9,295 bases of DNA from Deltaproteobacteria bacterium (GCA_026388345.1 JAPLJY010000094.1:1-9295), one strand, 5' to 3'; numbered from the stretch's first letter, positions 1 to 6,053 are shown. Notes: a model not told the origin generated them from the sequence alone. Numbers and translations are program-made.

Positions 1-293
1 TGACGGCCCTCATCGTTCCCGCCTTCGACCCGCTGGAGGAGTACGCCCGGAAGAACGGCATCCCCTTCTCCTCCCGCGAAGAGCTGATTCAAAACCCCGA
101 GATCATCAAATTCTACGAAAAACGGATCCGGGAGAACACGAGGGAACTGGCCCGTTACGAGACGGTCAAGAAATTCCGGCTTCTCGCCCGGGCCTTCACG
201 CAGGAGAACGGCGAGATGACGCCGACGATGAAGCTCAAACGGAAGGTGATCAATCAGAAGTACCAGGATCTCATCGAGAAAATGTACGAATAG
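1..293 (+). CDS. Long-chain acyl-CoA synthetase (AMP-forming), C-terminal fragment
   Basis: Only the last 96 codons are in the window; the reading frame is open from base 3 to the TAG at 291-293. The tail reads as the C-terminal subdomain of the ANL adenylating superfamily, long-chain (FadD15-like) branch. It has an LEEYARKNGI segment, a helical stretch, and then the motif MTPTMKLKRKVI close to the end. In this family the lysine-rich segment carries the conserved C-terminal lysine that helps the adenylation half-reaction. The enzyme activates fatty acids to acyl-CoA with ATP and CoA, usually at the membrane face. It lies 33 nt upstream of the flavoprotein start on the same strand, so the two may be co-transcribed. 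The family call is firm; chain-length specificity cannot be read from this fragment. Confidence 0.88.
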   Translation, partial: TALIVPAFDPLEEYARKNGIPFSSREELIQNPEIIKFYEKRIRENTRELARYETVKKFRLLARAFTQENGEMTPTMKLKRKVINQKYQDLIEKMYE

Positions 294-313
294 CGGCGTT
301 TGAACCAACTTTC

Positions 314-319
314 AGGAGG
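314..319 (+). promoter_or_regulatory. Shine-Dalgarno of the flavoprotein gene
   Basis: AGGAGG, 7 nt before the ATG at 327. It decides the start against the upstream in-frame TTG at 300. Confidence 0.8.
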
Positions 320-326
320 CGGATGG

Positions 327-2027
327 ATGAGCGACAGGAAACGGATCGTGGTGATCGGCGGATCGGCCGCCGGCCCCAAGGCTGCGGCAAAGGCGAGGAG
401 AACGGACTACGATGCGGAGATCGTCATCCTTCAGAAGGATCCGGAGCTCTCCATGGCGTCGTGCGGCTACCCCTACTATGTCGGCGGTGTCTTCAATGAC
501 CGGAACATGCTCCTGAGCACCGGCTCGGGGGTGACGCGGGACTCCCGTTACTACCTCAATGCAAAGGCGATCGACGCCCGGACGAATACCGAGGTGACGG
601 GCATCGACCGGGATCATCGCACGGTCGGCACGAAAAATCTGCTCACCGGCAAAACGGACATCCTAAGTTACGACAAACTGATCATCGCAACCGGCGCTAC
701 GCCGAGAATCCCCTCCGTCCCCGGAACGGATCTCCGGGGCATCACCACGCTGCAGTCCATGAAGGATGCGGATTTCCTCCGCAAGGTCCGGGATGAAGGT
801 GTGATCCGGAAGGCGGTGGTCATCGGCGGCGGGCTGATCGGGATCGAAACCTGCGAAGCGCTTCAACTGGCCGGTGTGAAGGTTACGGTCATCGAACTGC
901 TTCCGCAGATCCTGACCTTTCTCGACTGGGAACTGGCAAAGCTCGCGGAAAACCACCTGAAGAGCAAGTCTGTCCAGGTGGTTACCGGGAACGGAATCGC
1001 CGCATTCCTTGGAGAGGGCGGCAAGCTGACCGGGGTGAAGCTTGGAGACGGAACGGAGCTTCCCTGCGAGCTGGCCGTCGTCGCCGTCGGCGTCACGCCC
1101 AATGTACGGCTCGCACGAGCAGCGGGGCTGAAGATCGGCGAAACCGGCGGGATCGAGGTGAACGCGTACCTGCAGACCTCCGACCCCGACATTTATGCCG
1201 TGGGAGACTGCGTCGAGACCGACCACCGGATCACGGGGAAAAAGGTGCTCGCCCCCTACGGCGACCTTGCGAATCTCCAGGGCAGGGTGGCCGGGGAGAA
1301 TGCGGCCTCCGCGAACACGGAGACCTTCCCGGGTACGATCCAGACCGGGATCTGCAAGGTGTTCGATTTCGCGGCGGGCGCCACGGGCCTCTCCGAAACC
1401 GCCGCAAAGCAACTCGGGTACGAGGATATCATTACGGTCATCAACGCAAGCCCGGACAAACCCGGGTTCATGAACGGACTTCTGCTGGTGACGAAGATGG
1501 TGGCGGACCGGAAGACCGGCAAGGTTCTCGGCGCCCAGTGCGTGGGTCCCGGAACCGTGAGCAAACAGATCGCCCCATGGGCGATGGCCATCCAGGGCAG
1601 CCTGAGCGTGGCGGATATTGTGAATGCGGACCTCCCCTACGCCCCACCCTTCTCTTTGGCCATCGATCATTTCATCGCCACCGCCCATATCATGCAGAAC
1701 AAGATGAAGGGCAAACTGAAGGGAATCTCTTCCAAGACCGTCCGGGAGAAACTGGACGCCGGCGGAAACCTCTTCCTGATCGATGTGAGGGATGCCGTTG
1801 AATATGAACAGATGCGCCTTGGGATTGGAGAGACGCTCATCCCGCTCGGCGCCCTCCGGAAAAGGCTCCCTGATCTTCCCCCGGACAAGAACAGGGAAAT
1901 CATCTGCTACTGCAAGATCTCGCTCCGGGGGTATGAAGCGGCCCTGGTCCTGGAGGCGAACGGCTGGAAAAATGTGAAGGTCATGGAAGGCGGCATCATG
2001 GCATGGCCCTATCCGCGGGAGAAATAG
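327..2027 (+). CDS. FAD/NAD(P)-dependent CoA-disulfide-reductase-type oxidoreductase with C-terminal rhodanese domain
   Basis: A 566-aa flavoprotein of the pyridine nucleotide-disulfide oxidoreductase family, CoADR/NADH-oxidase branch, fused to a rhodanese domain. Visible in order: N-terminal FAD dinucleotide fold (VVIGGSAAG, residues 8-16); the single redox cysteine Cys46 in SMASCGYPYYVGG, typical of CoADR-type enzymes; NAD(P)H fold (VVIGGGLIG, about 164-172); second FAD motif YAVGDC with Gly293-Asp294; dimerisation domain; then rhodanese from about 470 with Cys529 in CYCKISLRG. Family members reduce CoA disulfide, per/polysulfides or oxygen; the rhodanese fusion is known in persulfide reductases. 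That suggests thiol or sulfane-sulfur redox here, but the substrate is not decided by sequence. The ATG at 327 is preferred because AGGAGG (314-319) sits 7 nt upstream. A TTG nine codons earlier would place the Shine-Dalgarno inside the gene. Confidence 0.9.
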   Translation: MSDRKRIVVIGGSAAGPKAAAKARRTDYDAEIVILQKDPELSMASCGYPYYVGGVFNDRNMLLSTGSGVTRDSRYYLNAKAIDARTNTEVTGIDRDHRTVGTKNLLTGKTDILSYDKLIIATGATPRIPSVPGTDLRGITTLQSMKDADFLRKVRDEGVIRKAVVIGGGLIGIETCEALQLAGVKVTVIELLPQILTFLDWELAKLAENHLKSKSVQVVTGNGIAAFLGEGGKLTGVKLGDGTELPCELAVVAVGVTPNVRLARAAGLKIGETGGIEVNAYLQTSDPDIYAVGDCVETDHRITGKKVLAPYGDLANLQGRVAGENAASANTETFPGTIQTGICKVFDFAAGATGLSETAAKQLGYEDIITVINASPDKPGFMNGLLLVTKMVADRKTGKVLGAQCVGPGTVSKQIAPWAMAIQGSLSVADIVNADLPYAPPFSLAIDHFIATAHIMQNKMKGKLKGISSKTVREKLDAGGNLFLIDVRDAVEYEQMRLGIGETLIPLGALRKRLPDLPPDKNREIICYCKISLRGYEAALVLEANGWKNVKVMEGGIMAWPYPREK

Positions 2028-2158
2028 CCGGAGAATGGAATAACCGGATCTATCTCGACCGGTGCCTTGCGGAGACCTCGGCGAAGACCGAGGCGGAGCG
2101 GGATCAGAAAAAGGGTGAATTTCAGAAGGCCCTCTCCCGTTACATCGATATGGCCTGA
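2003..2158 (+). CDS. Possible small protein overlapping the flavoprotein 3' end
   Basis: A 51-codon frame opens with ATG at 2003, 25 nt inside the end of the flavoprotein gene, and runs to TGA 2156-2158. A GGAAGG (1985-1990) lies 12 nt upstream. The product begins MALSAGEIAGEWNNRIYLDR and continues as a strongly charged, Lys/Glu/Arg-rich, probably helical segment ending ALSRYIDMA. Third positions are GC-rich beyond the overlap (for example gcg, aag, acc, gag, cgg, gcc), as in the neighbouring genes, which supports real coding. It would be translationally coupled to the reductase. I do not recognise a family. It could also be an eroded remnant of a longer gene. Confidence 0.35.
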   Translation: MALSAGEIAGEWNNRIYLDRCLAETSAKTEAERDQKKGEFQKALSRYIDMA

Positions 2159-2186
2159 CGATGAACCGCCCGGTGCGGGCGTGGGG

Positions 2187-2209
2187 GCCGGGGGAAAATA
2201 ACCCCCGGC
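2187..2209 (+). terminator. GC-rich hairpin, possible transcription terminator
   Basis: A perfect 8-bp stem GCCGGGGG / CCCCCGGC closes a 7-nt loop AAAATAA. It stands between the plus-strand genes and the convergent minus-strand block, where a terminator is expected. No T-tract follows on either strand, so it is not a textbook intrinsic terminator. It may instead protect the 3' end of the RNA. Confidence 0.4.
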
Positions 2210-2257
2210 TGCCCGATCAAGGCCGGCGGCAAAAAGCAGTGCGTTTGTTCTGATGCT

Positions 2258-2578
2258 TTAGAACGAAGCGATGTAACTAATGGATTGAAGCTTTTCTTCG
2301 CCAAGCCCGTCAAGGTCTTTGTCTTCAATCCAATTCTCCCTCAGTAGTCTGACGAATACGAAGATGAGCTGCGAATAGCGGTAGTCGTACTTTCCATCAA
2401 CCGTCTTTCGCTGTGCGGTAAGGTAATCGTGAATGGCCCATATGTCGTCCGGCCGTTCCGCCTTCGCGGCCAAACCTTTGAGCTTCTCCATGACCGCAGC
2501 GCACTCTCTCTTCAATGCGGCGTCAAATGCGCGCCTTGCGACTTTCTTCTCGGCTTCCGACCACTTGAAATTGATCAT
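2258..2578 (-). CDS. Fluorescence recovery protein (FRP)-like protein
   Basis: A 106-aa all-alpha protein. It starts MINFKWSEAEKKVARRAFD and carries DDIWAIHDYLTAQR (44-57), DGKYDYRYSQLIFVFVRLL (61-79) and a C-terminal LDGLGEEKLQSI. This matches from memory the layout of FRP, which in cyanobacteria binds the orange carotenoid protein and speeds its return to the dark state. The conserved FRP surface residues Trp50, His53, Asp54 and Arg60 of Synechocystis correspond with identical spacing to Trp47, His50, Asp51 and Arg57 here. No carotenoid-binding protein is in the window, so the partner is unknown. The start ATG overlaps the stop of a preceding short ORF (ATGA), and a weak AGGGG lies about 8-12 nt upstream. 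It is the last gene of the minus-strand accessory block. Family likeness is well supported; the function is not. Confidence 0.75.
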   Translation of the reverse strand: MINFKWSEAEKKVARRAFDAALKRECAAVMEKLKGLAAKAERPDDIWAIHDYLTAQRKTVDGKYDYRYSQLIFVFVRLLRENWIEDKDLDGLGEEKLQSISYIASF

Positions 2579-2742
2579 CGCGGCATCCCCTGGAGACTCC
2601 TAACCGCAAAAAAATCAGTGGGAGGCACGATTTTGGGCCGATCCGAGGGGTTGACCGGTTCGGTGATTTTCATAAGTCTTCCGGAGTAAGGCCGATATGC
2701 TTGGCGATCCGTGCCAGCATCTTCGGACCTATTTCTAAACAT
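2575..2742 (-). other. Linker between higA and the FRP-like gene, with a doubtful 55-aa ORF
   Basis: Between the higA stop and the FRP-like start one frame is open for 55 codons. Its ATG (2740-2742) overlaps the higA stop (ATGTTTAG) and its TGA overlaps the FRP-like ATG. An inner ATG at 2671-2673 would give a 32-aa product beginning MKITEPVNPSDRPKIVPP. A second frame reads GPKMLARIAKHIGLTPEDL and stops at 2670-2672, again in an ATGA overlap with that inner ATG. That peptide resembles the C-terminal end of a small helical DNA-binding or antitoxin protein. The arrangement suggests either tiny coupled genes or debris of an eroded gene. No family is recognised. Confidence 0.25.
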
Positions 2743-3037
2743 GAACCGGCTCGAAACGATGAATGCGCGACAACACATCAGAGAGGGCGTCTTTCGCTTG
2801 CGCTGTATCGTAATCGGTCTGCAAGCCGACCCAGAAACCGTCGCTGGTACCGAAGAAGCGAGACAGGCGTAAGCCGGTATCGGCGGTCACGGCCCGTTTG
2901 CCCGCGACGATCTCTCCGATGCGCCGTTGCGACACTCCGATTTCCTTGGCGAGCCGGTACTGGGTAATCCCCATCGGCTTCAAAAATTCCTCCAGCAAGA
3001 TTTCGCCGGGGGTAGGGTAAGGTATTTCACGCGGCAT
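2735..3037 (-). CDS. higA: HigA-family antitoxin, XRE-type helix-turn-helix
   Basis: A 100-aa protein beginning MPREIPYPTPGEILLEEFLK, the classic HigA/VapI N-terminus. A helix-turn-helix follows at about residues 26-46 (QYRLAKEIGVSQRRIGEIVAGKR), then the FFGTSDGFWVGLQ segment conserved in the family. HigA neutralises HigB and represses the higBA promoter by binding inverted repeats. The ATG at 3035-3037 is chosen because homologues start at MxREIPYPTPGE. An in-frame ATG five codons upstream (3052) lies inside the remaining higB frame and would add only higB-derived sequence. The gene appears intact and full length although its toxin partner is truncated, so it may persist as an orphan regulator or cross-antitoxin. 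Confidence 0.88.
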   Translation of the reverse strand: MPREIPYPTPGEILLEEFLKPMGITQYRLAKEIGVSQRRIGEIVAGKRAVTADTGLRLSRFFGTSDGFWVGLQTDYDTAQAKDALSDVLSRIHRFEPVHV

Positions 3038-3240
3038 GGTCGGATACTCCATTGCCCGACTCGCTCGCGCTTCAGTTGCTCCAGCCTATTATTGGGCGGA
3101 ATACGCAGATCTCCCAGATTTTCCGCCCGGTTGAGCATCGCCAACTTGCGCAGGGCCACGACTTGAATATTCACGAAACGGGCAACCCGCTTGCCATTGA
3201 ACAGGGTTTCAGTGTCCGAGCACTTGAACGTCGAGATCAT
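2980..3240 (-). pseudogene. higB: HigB-family toxin, C-terminally truncated
   Basis: The first 67 residues match HigB (RelE superfamily ribosome-dependent mRNA interferase): MISTFKCSDTETLFNGKR, then RFVNIQVVALRKLAMLNRA, IPPNNRLEQLK and GQWSIR. Intact HigB proteins of about 92 aa continue with a conserved tail of the type INxQWRICF...VEIxDYH. Here the frame goes straight from GQWSIR into the higA start region and reads 19 unrelated residues (PCRVKYLTLPPAK...) out of frame with higA before a stop. This indicates a deletion of roughly 75-80 nt that removed the HigB C-terminus and the normal higB-higA junction. The lost tail holds the terminal Asp-Tyr-His that work on Proteus HigB ties to mRNA cleavage, so the toxin should be inactive. 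The expected promoter and operator are still present upstream. Confidence 0.82.
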
Positions 3241-3246
3241 GGGTAA

Positions 3247-3275
3247 ATACTAACGAGCTGCGTTAGCAATGTCAA
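3247..3275 (-). promoter_or_regulatory. higBA promoter
   Basis: On the minus strand a perfect -35 box TTGACA (3270-3275) is separated by exactly 17 nt from a -10 box TAGTAT (3247-3252; 4 of 6 match TATAAT). The higB ATG lies only 6 nt after the -10 box, so the transcript would begin at or next to the start codon and be leaderless or nearly so, if the start call is right. Confidence 0.7.
3250..3266 (-). promoter_or_regulatory. Inverted repeat, probable HigA operator
   Basis: CTAACG and CGTTAG form a 6-bp inverted repeat with a 5-nt spacer (AGCTG on the plus strand). It lies between the -35 and -10 boxes and overlaps the -10 box, so a bound HigA dimer would block RNA polymerase. This position and size fit autoregulated higBA promoters. 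One further CGTTAG half-site occurs at 3372-3377. Confidence 0.62.
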
Positions 3276-3360
3276 GCGTTATTCGAACTTCCATCGTTCC
3301 ACTTTCCGTGACCATAGCAGGGCATAACGGCGAGTTCACCGGGCGCCGGATTTTCGCCAT
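3250..3360 (-). CDS. Possible 36-aa small protein between the HNH gene and higB
   Basis: ATG at 3358-3360, TAG at 3250-3252. The frame begins MAKIRRPVNSPLCPAMVTES and ends MEVRITLDIANAAR. The reason to list it is its ribosome binding site: GGAGGT (3367-3372) sits 6 nt before the ATG and lies in one arm of a hairpin whose loop contains the HNH stop codon, an arrangement suited to translational coupling. The ORF overlaps the higB promoter and its stop codon falls inside the -10/operator region, so it may equally be chance. No family recognised. Confidence 0.3.
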   Translation of the reverse strand: MAKIRRPVNSPLCPAMVTESGTMEVRITLDIANAAR

Positions 3361-3364
3361 TATA

Positions 3365-3387
3365 ACACCTCCGTTAGTTCGAGGTGT
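3365..3387 (-). promoter_or_regulatory. Hairpin holding the HNH stop codon in its loop and a Shine-Dalgarno in its arm
   Basis: ACACCTC / GAGGTGT forms a perfect 7-bp stem with a 9-nt loop (GAACTAACG on the minus strand). The TAA of the HNH gene is in the loop. The 3' arm contains the GGAGGT of the following small ORF. A ribosome reaching the stop would open the stem and free that site. There is no T-tract, so it is unlikely to be an intrinsic terminator. Confidence 0.45.
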
Positions 3388-4630
3388 CTACATTACCGGG
3401 GGAACTGCCCGGTCCGGTGGAATTCTTGGTTAGACAAGTCAGATTACTTTTGCCGACGTTACACTGCGAACAGAGCGTTTGTAGGTTTTCTAACGTTGTC
3501 TTACCTCCCTTGGAGAAAGGAACAATGTGGTCGACATGCAACTCACAGCCCAGCTCCGTGACTGGGCTTCGGCCGCAGAGCAGACAGCGAAACTTGTCAC
3601 GCTGAAGCACCTTGAACCGCAGGCCTATGCTTGGGTCGCGCCTGTTTTCAGGTTTGATGTTCGTCGGCGCGGGTATTGTAACGCGAGGATTCGCGGCAAT
3701 TTGATTTGCAGATTGTGCCCTGCCCCTGCTCGGACCAATGTTGCAGGTTGTGGGACTTTCAGTTAGATCGGCACGATTAACCACCTTGGAAGGATCTTGT
3801 TCGAGACCGAGTGCTGGATCGCCATCGATTTCCGAGTTGGCACGCTCCACGAAGGCCTTTAACGCGTTTCTCCATCCCCCGTAACGTTTGATGTAGGTGT
3901 TACTTCCGACGGTCGATGGCGGTTTGTCCATCTCCGAATGAGTAGGCGATCGGCCGAAGTGAGTCCAGACTCCGAGGAGGTTTTCGAATACCTCTTTTTC
4001 AGTATGACGTCGTCCATGTAGAACCTGCGCGATGCCGGCAAGTTTTAGAGCCTTTGAAACACTACCAAATCTGCTCGCTAACAATCCTTGATTGATCTCA
4101 GAATGAGCCTGAATATCGGCACCTGAGAGAGAAGGCTTTACTATCTGGGTGGCGATTTCGCGTATTTTCGCAAGGATATCTTCATTGCTAATGGCGCGGC
4201 CAGGTTGCAATCTCATGCGATCAGTCGTAGGCCGCCCGACGTATCGATTACCGATTCCTGCTGCATGGAGAGCTTCACGCCAGCCTCCAAACCGTCGCTT
4301 AAAAATGCTTCCTGAGTACCGCCCTCCATGTGTAAAGTAGAACTTGTTCGTAAATGGTTCTTCCGTAAAGGAGTCCGATACACGCTTCAGATCATCAAGA
4401 ATGGCGGTGTCAGAGTACTCTGGGAGAGCGTCAGGCAGACCAGCTTTCCTTAAGGCCTCGCTCCACGATCCGAAGCGTCTCCCGACAGCGCTACTACTGA
4501 TCTTGGACTGAGAATTGAACGTCTCAATGTCTAAGCGGCGGTTAGGAATCAACGCGGCAACGCGCCGTATTTCTTCCAGCAATGCCTCGTCCGAGGTGTC
4601 TTCCAGCCATGTAATTTCGAACTTCGCCAT
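3374..4630 (-). CDS. HNH endonuclease with four N-terminal homing-endonuclease-associated repeats
   Basis: A 418-aa protein. Four imperfect modules of about 53 aa lie at residues 13-65, 73-126, 148-200 and 210-262. Each runs from a helix such as LLEEIRRVA to a closing RRFGSWSEALRKAG-type motif (FGSWSEALRKAGL, FGGWREALHAAGI, FGSVSKALKLAGI, YGGWRNALKAF). These match the HNH-repeat/homing endonuclease associated repeat, thought to be helix-turn-helix-like DNA-binding units. A low-complexity linker (about 263-333) leads to a classical HNH domain: Cys349/Cys352, HVDH with His365, Asp367 and His368, Asn382, and Cys387/Cys390 followed by Asn391. All zinc and catalytic positions are present, so it should nick or cut DNA; the target is unknown. 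GC is lower than in flanking operons, which suggests transfer. The start ATG has AAGGAAG just upstream. It is not inserted in a recognisable intron or intein. Confidence 0.85.
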   Translation of the reverse strand: MAKFEITWLEDTSDEALLEEIRRVAALIPNRRLDIETFNSQSKISSSAVGRRFGSWSEALRKAGLPDALPEYSDTAILDDLKRVSDSFTEEPFTNKFYFTHGGRYSGSIFKRRFGGWREALHAAGIGNRYVGRPTTDRMRLQPGRAISNEDILAKIREIATQIVKPSLSGADIQAHSEINQGLLASRFGSVSKALKLAGIAQVLHGRRHTEKEVFENLLGVWTHFGRSPTHSEMDKPPSTVGSNTYIKRYGGWRNALKAFVERANSEIDGDPALGLEQDPSKVVNRADLTESPTTCNIGPSRGRAQSANQIAANPRVTIPAPTNIKPENRRDPSIGLRFKVLQRDKFRCLLCGRSPVTELGCELHVDHIVPFSKGGKTTLENLQTLCSQCNVGKSNLTCLTKNSTGPGSSPGNVDTSN

Positions 4631-4940
4631 TTGCTTCCTTTTTTGCTTCAGTCAGGCTAACAAGTTATTCTATAGTTTCCGGATATCTCCACAACCCACA
4701 AGAATCTTCGTGGCTTCAGGCAATGAGCATACAACCGCAGTCTCGGCACTCGTCGAGTCTCGGTTTCCCATATTTCATTTTAAAAACGGTGTAATATCTA
4801 TAAATCTCTTCACAAGGATTTGGCAACCTTTTTTTATTCTTCCAGATATCATGTCAAAATTAAGACTATGGTGGCAAATACCGGGATCAAAGCAAAGAGG
4901 AATACAGGACTTTTTACCATCAGGCGATGGAAGGCTGACG
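4631..4940. other. AT-rich intergenic stretch between the HNH gene and tupC
   Basis: About 310 nt, clearly more AT-rich than either flank, with no convincing gene. Both neighbours lie on the minus strand, so this is downstream of tupC and upstream of the HNH gene. It includes runs such as TTTTAAAA and a 7-T tract (4829-4835), and a small CCATC/GATGG hairpin just past the tupC stop without a T-tract. It probably marks the edge of the accessory block. Confidence 0.5.
4667..4694 (-). promoter_or_regulatory. Weak candidate promoter of the HNH gene
   Basis: On the minus strand TAGAAT (4667-4672) resembles a -10 box and TTGTGG (4689-4694) a poor -35 box with a 16-nt spacer. It lies about 37 nt upstream of the HNH ATG. 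The match is modest and only its position supports it. Confidence 0.28.
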
Positions 4941-6053
4941 CTACCCGGGCGGCAGCGCACCGCGGGGGATGACGTGGACCGCCGTCGCCTTGAACGAGGC
5001 CGTGATGGTCTTTCCCTCCTCCAGCAGGAGCTCATCGAGGGACTGGCGCGTCACGTAGGCGACCAGGTCGAAGCCGCAGTCCACGCGGACCCGGTGGAAG
5101 AGTCCGAGCGGCGTGATCGTCCGAATCGTTCCGGGAAAGGCGTTCCGGGCGCTCGTACCGGGCGGCGGGGCGTTCGTGGAGAGGGTCACGTGCTCCGGCC
5201 TAATGCAGCAGAGAACCTCCTCGCCGGTCCGGACATGACCCACCGCCTCGATCTCGCCCCCTTCCACGGCGGCAGTGAAGACCCCGTCGGAGATCCGCAC
5301 AACCCGTCCCGGCAGGACCGTCTCCACCCCCACGAAGGAGGCGACAAATTCGTTTGCCGGCCGGTTCATCACATCGGCCACCGGGCCGATCTGGGCGATC
5401 CTTCCCCCATTGACCACAGCGAGCCGGTCACCCAGCCGAAGGGCCTCCGTCTGGTCATGGGTCGAAGCCACGGCCGTCGTGTGGGTCTCGCGAAGGATCC
5501 GTTCGAGATCGCCGGTCAGCGCCTCCCGCGTCGGCGTGTCGAGGGAGGAGAAGGGTTCGTCGAGAAAAACGATCTCCGGTTTCGTGACGAAGGCCCGGGC
5601 GAGACTGGTCCGTTGCGCCTCCCCCCCGGAGAGCTTCCGGGCCGAACGTTTCGCCAGGTGGCCGACGCCGAAACGCTCGAGGTATTCGGGAACCGTCCGC
5701 CCGATCTCCCCCCGCCCCACGCCGCGGATCTTTAGCCCCGTGGCGACGTTCTCAAACACGGTCGTATCGAACAGGAGCGGCTCCTGGAAGACCATCGCGA
5801 TGTGGCGGCGATAGTCGAACCCGCCGTTTCCGATCCTCTCCCCCCGGAACAGAAGCGTTCCCCGCGCGGGTTTCAGCAGACCGGCGAGCGTCAGCAGCAG
5901 CGTCGATTTTCCCGCGCCGTTCGGCCCGATCAAAGCAAGAATCTGCCCCGAAAAAACGTCGAGGGCGGGAATATCGAGGACTGTCACGCCCCCCCGATGT
6001 ACCAGAAGATCCTCAGCCTTGAGCAGAATATTCGGATCGCCGGCGGGATTCAT
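4941..6053 (-). CDS. tupC: Tungstate ABC transporter ATP-binding protein TupC
   Basis: A 370-aa ABC ATPase that powers oxyanion import through TupB at the cytoplasmic face. Visible in order: Walker A GPNGAGKST (43-51), Q-loop MVFQEP with Gln90, signature LSGGEAQR (141-148), Walker B IVFLDEP (161-167), D-loop SSLD, switch His199 in STHD, and a C-terminal TOBE-type extension (about 300-365) of the kind that can bind molybdate/tungstate in these ATPases. The ATG at 6051-6053 overlaps the tupB stop (ATGA), with GGGAG upstream, which fits translational coupling. The same frame stays open further upstream only as a shadow of tupB. Tungstate rather than molybdate or sulfate is inferred from the TupA and TupB neighbours. 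It is the last gene of the operon; no clear terminator follows. Confidence 0.9.
   Translation of the reverse strand: MNPAGDPNILLKAEDLLVHRGGVTVLDIPALDVFSGQILALIGPNGAGKSTLLLTLAGLLKPARGTLLFRGERIGNGGFDYRRHIAMVFQEPLLFDTTVFENVATGLKIRGVGRGEIGRTVPEYLERFGVGHLAKRSARKLSGGEAQRTSLARAFVTKPEIVFLDEPFSSLDTPTREALTGDLERILRETHTTAVASTHDQTEALRLGDRLAVVNGGRIAQIGPVADVMNRPANEFVASFVGVETVLPGRVVRISDGVFTAAVEGGEIEAVGHVRTGEEVLCCIRPEHVTLSTNAPPPGTSARNAFPGTIRTITPLGLFHRVRVDCGFDLVAYVTRQSLDELLLEEGKTITASFKATAVHVIPRGALPPG

Noticed and set aside
300..326. TTG start for the flavoprotein gene
   Set aside because: It would place the AGGAGG Shine-Dalgarno inside the coding region. ATG 327 has ideal spacing.
663..1688. 341-aa minus-strand open frame inside the flavoprotein gene
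   Set aside because: The opposite strand encodes a full set of conserved flavoprotein motifs; this is a shadow.
2247..2264. GTTCT/AGAAC hairpin at the FRP-like stop as a terminator
   Set aside because: Only a 5-bp AT-rich stem, with no adjacent T-tract on the minus strand.
3038..3052. Start of higA five codons upstream
   Set aside because: These codons are the higB GQWSIR region in another frame. Family members begin at the MxREIPYPTPGE methionine.
3359..3364. Perfect TATAAT on the minus strand as a promoter
   Set aside because: No acceptable -35 box at 16-18 nt; the nearest TTGACA-like match (TAGACA) is 20 nt away. The hexamer partly overlaps the small ORF start.
4814..4835. Plus-strand AAGG...CCTT followed by a T-tract as an intrinsic terminator
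   Set aside because: The stem is only about 4 bp with a long loop, and no plus-strand gene precedes it.
4515..5735. 406-aa plus-strand open frame
   Set aside because: Antisense to tupC and the HNH 5' end; composition is arginine- and proline-rich without domain motifs, typical of a GC-rich shadow frame.
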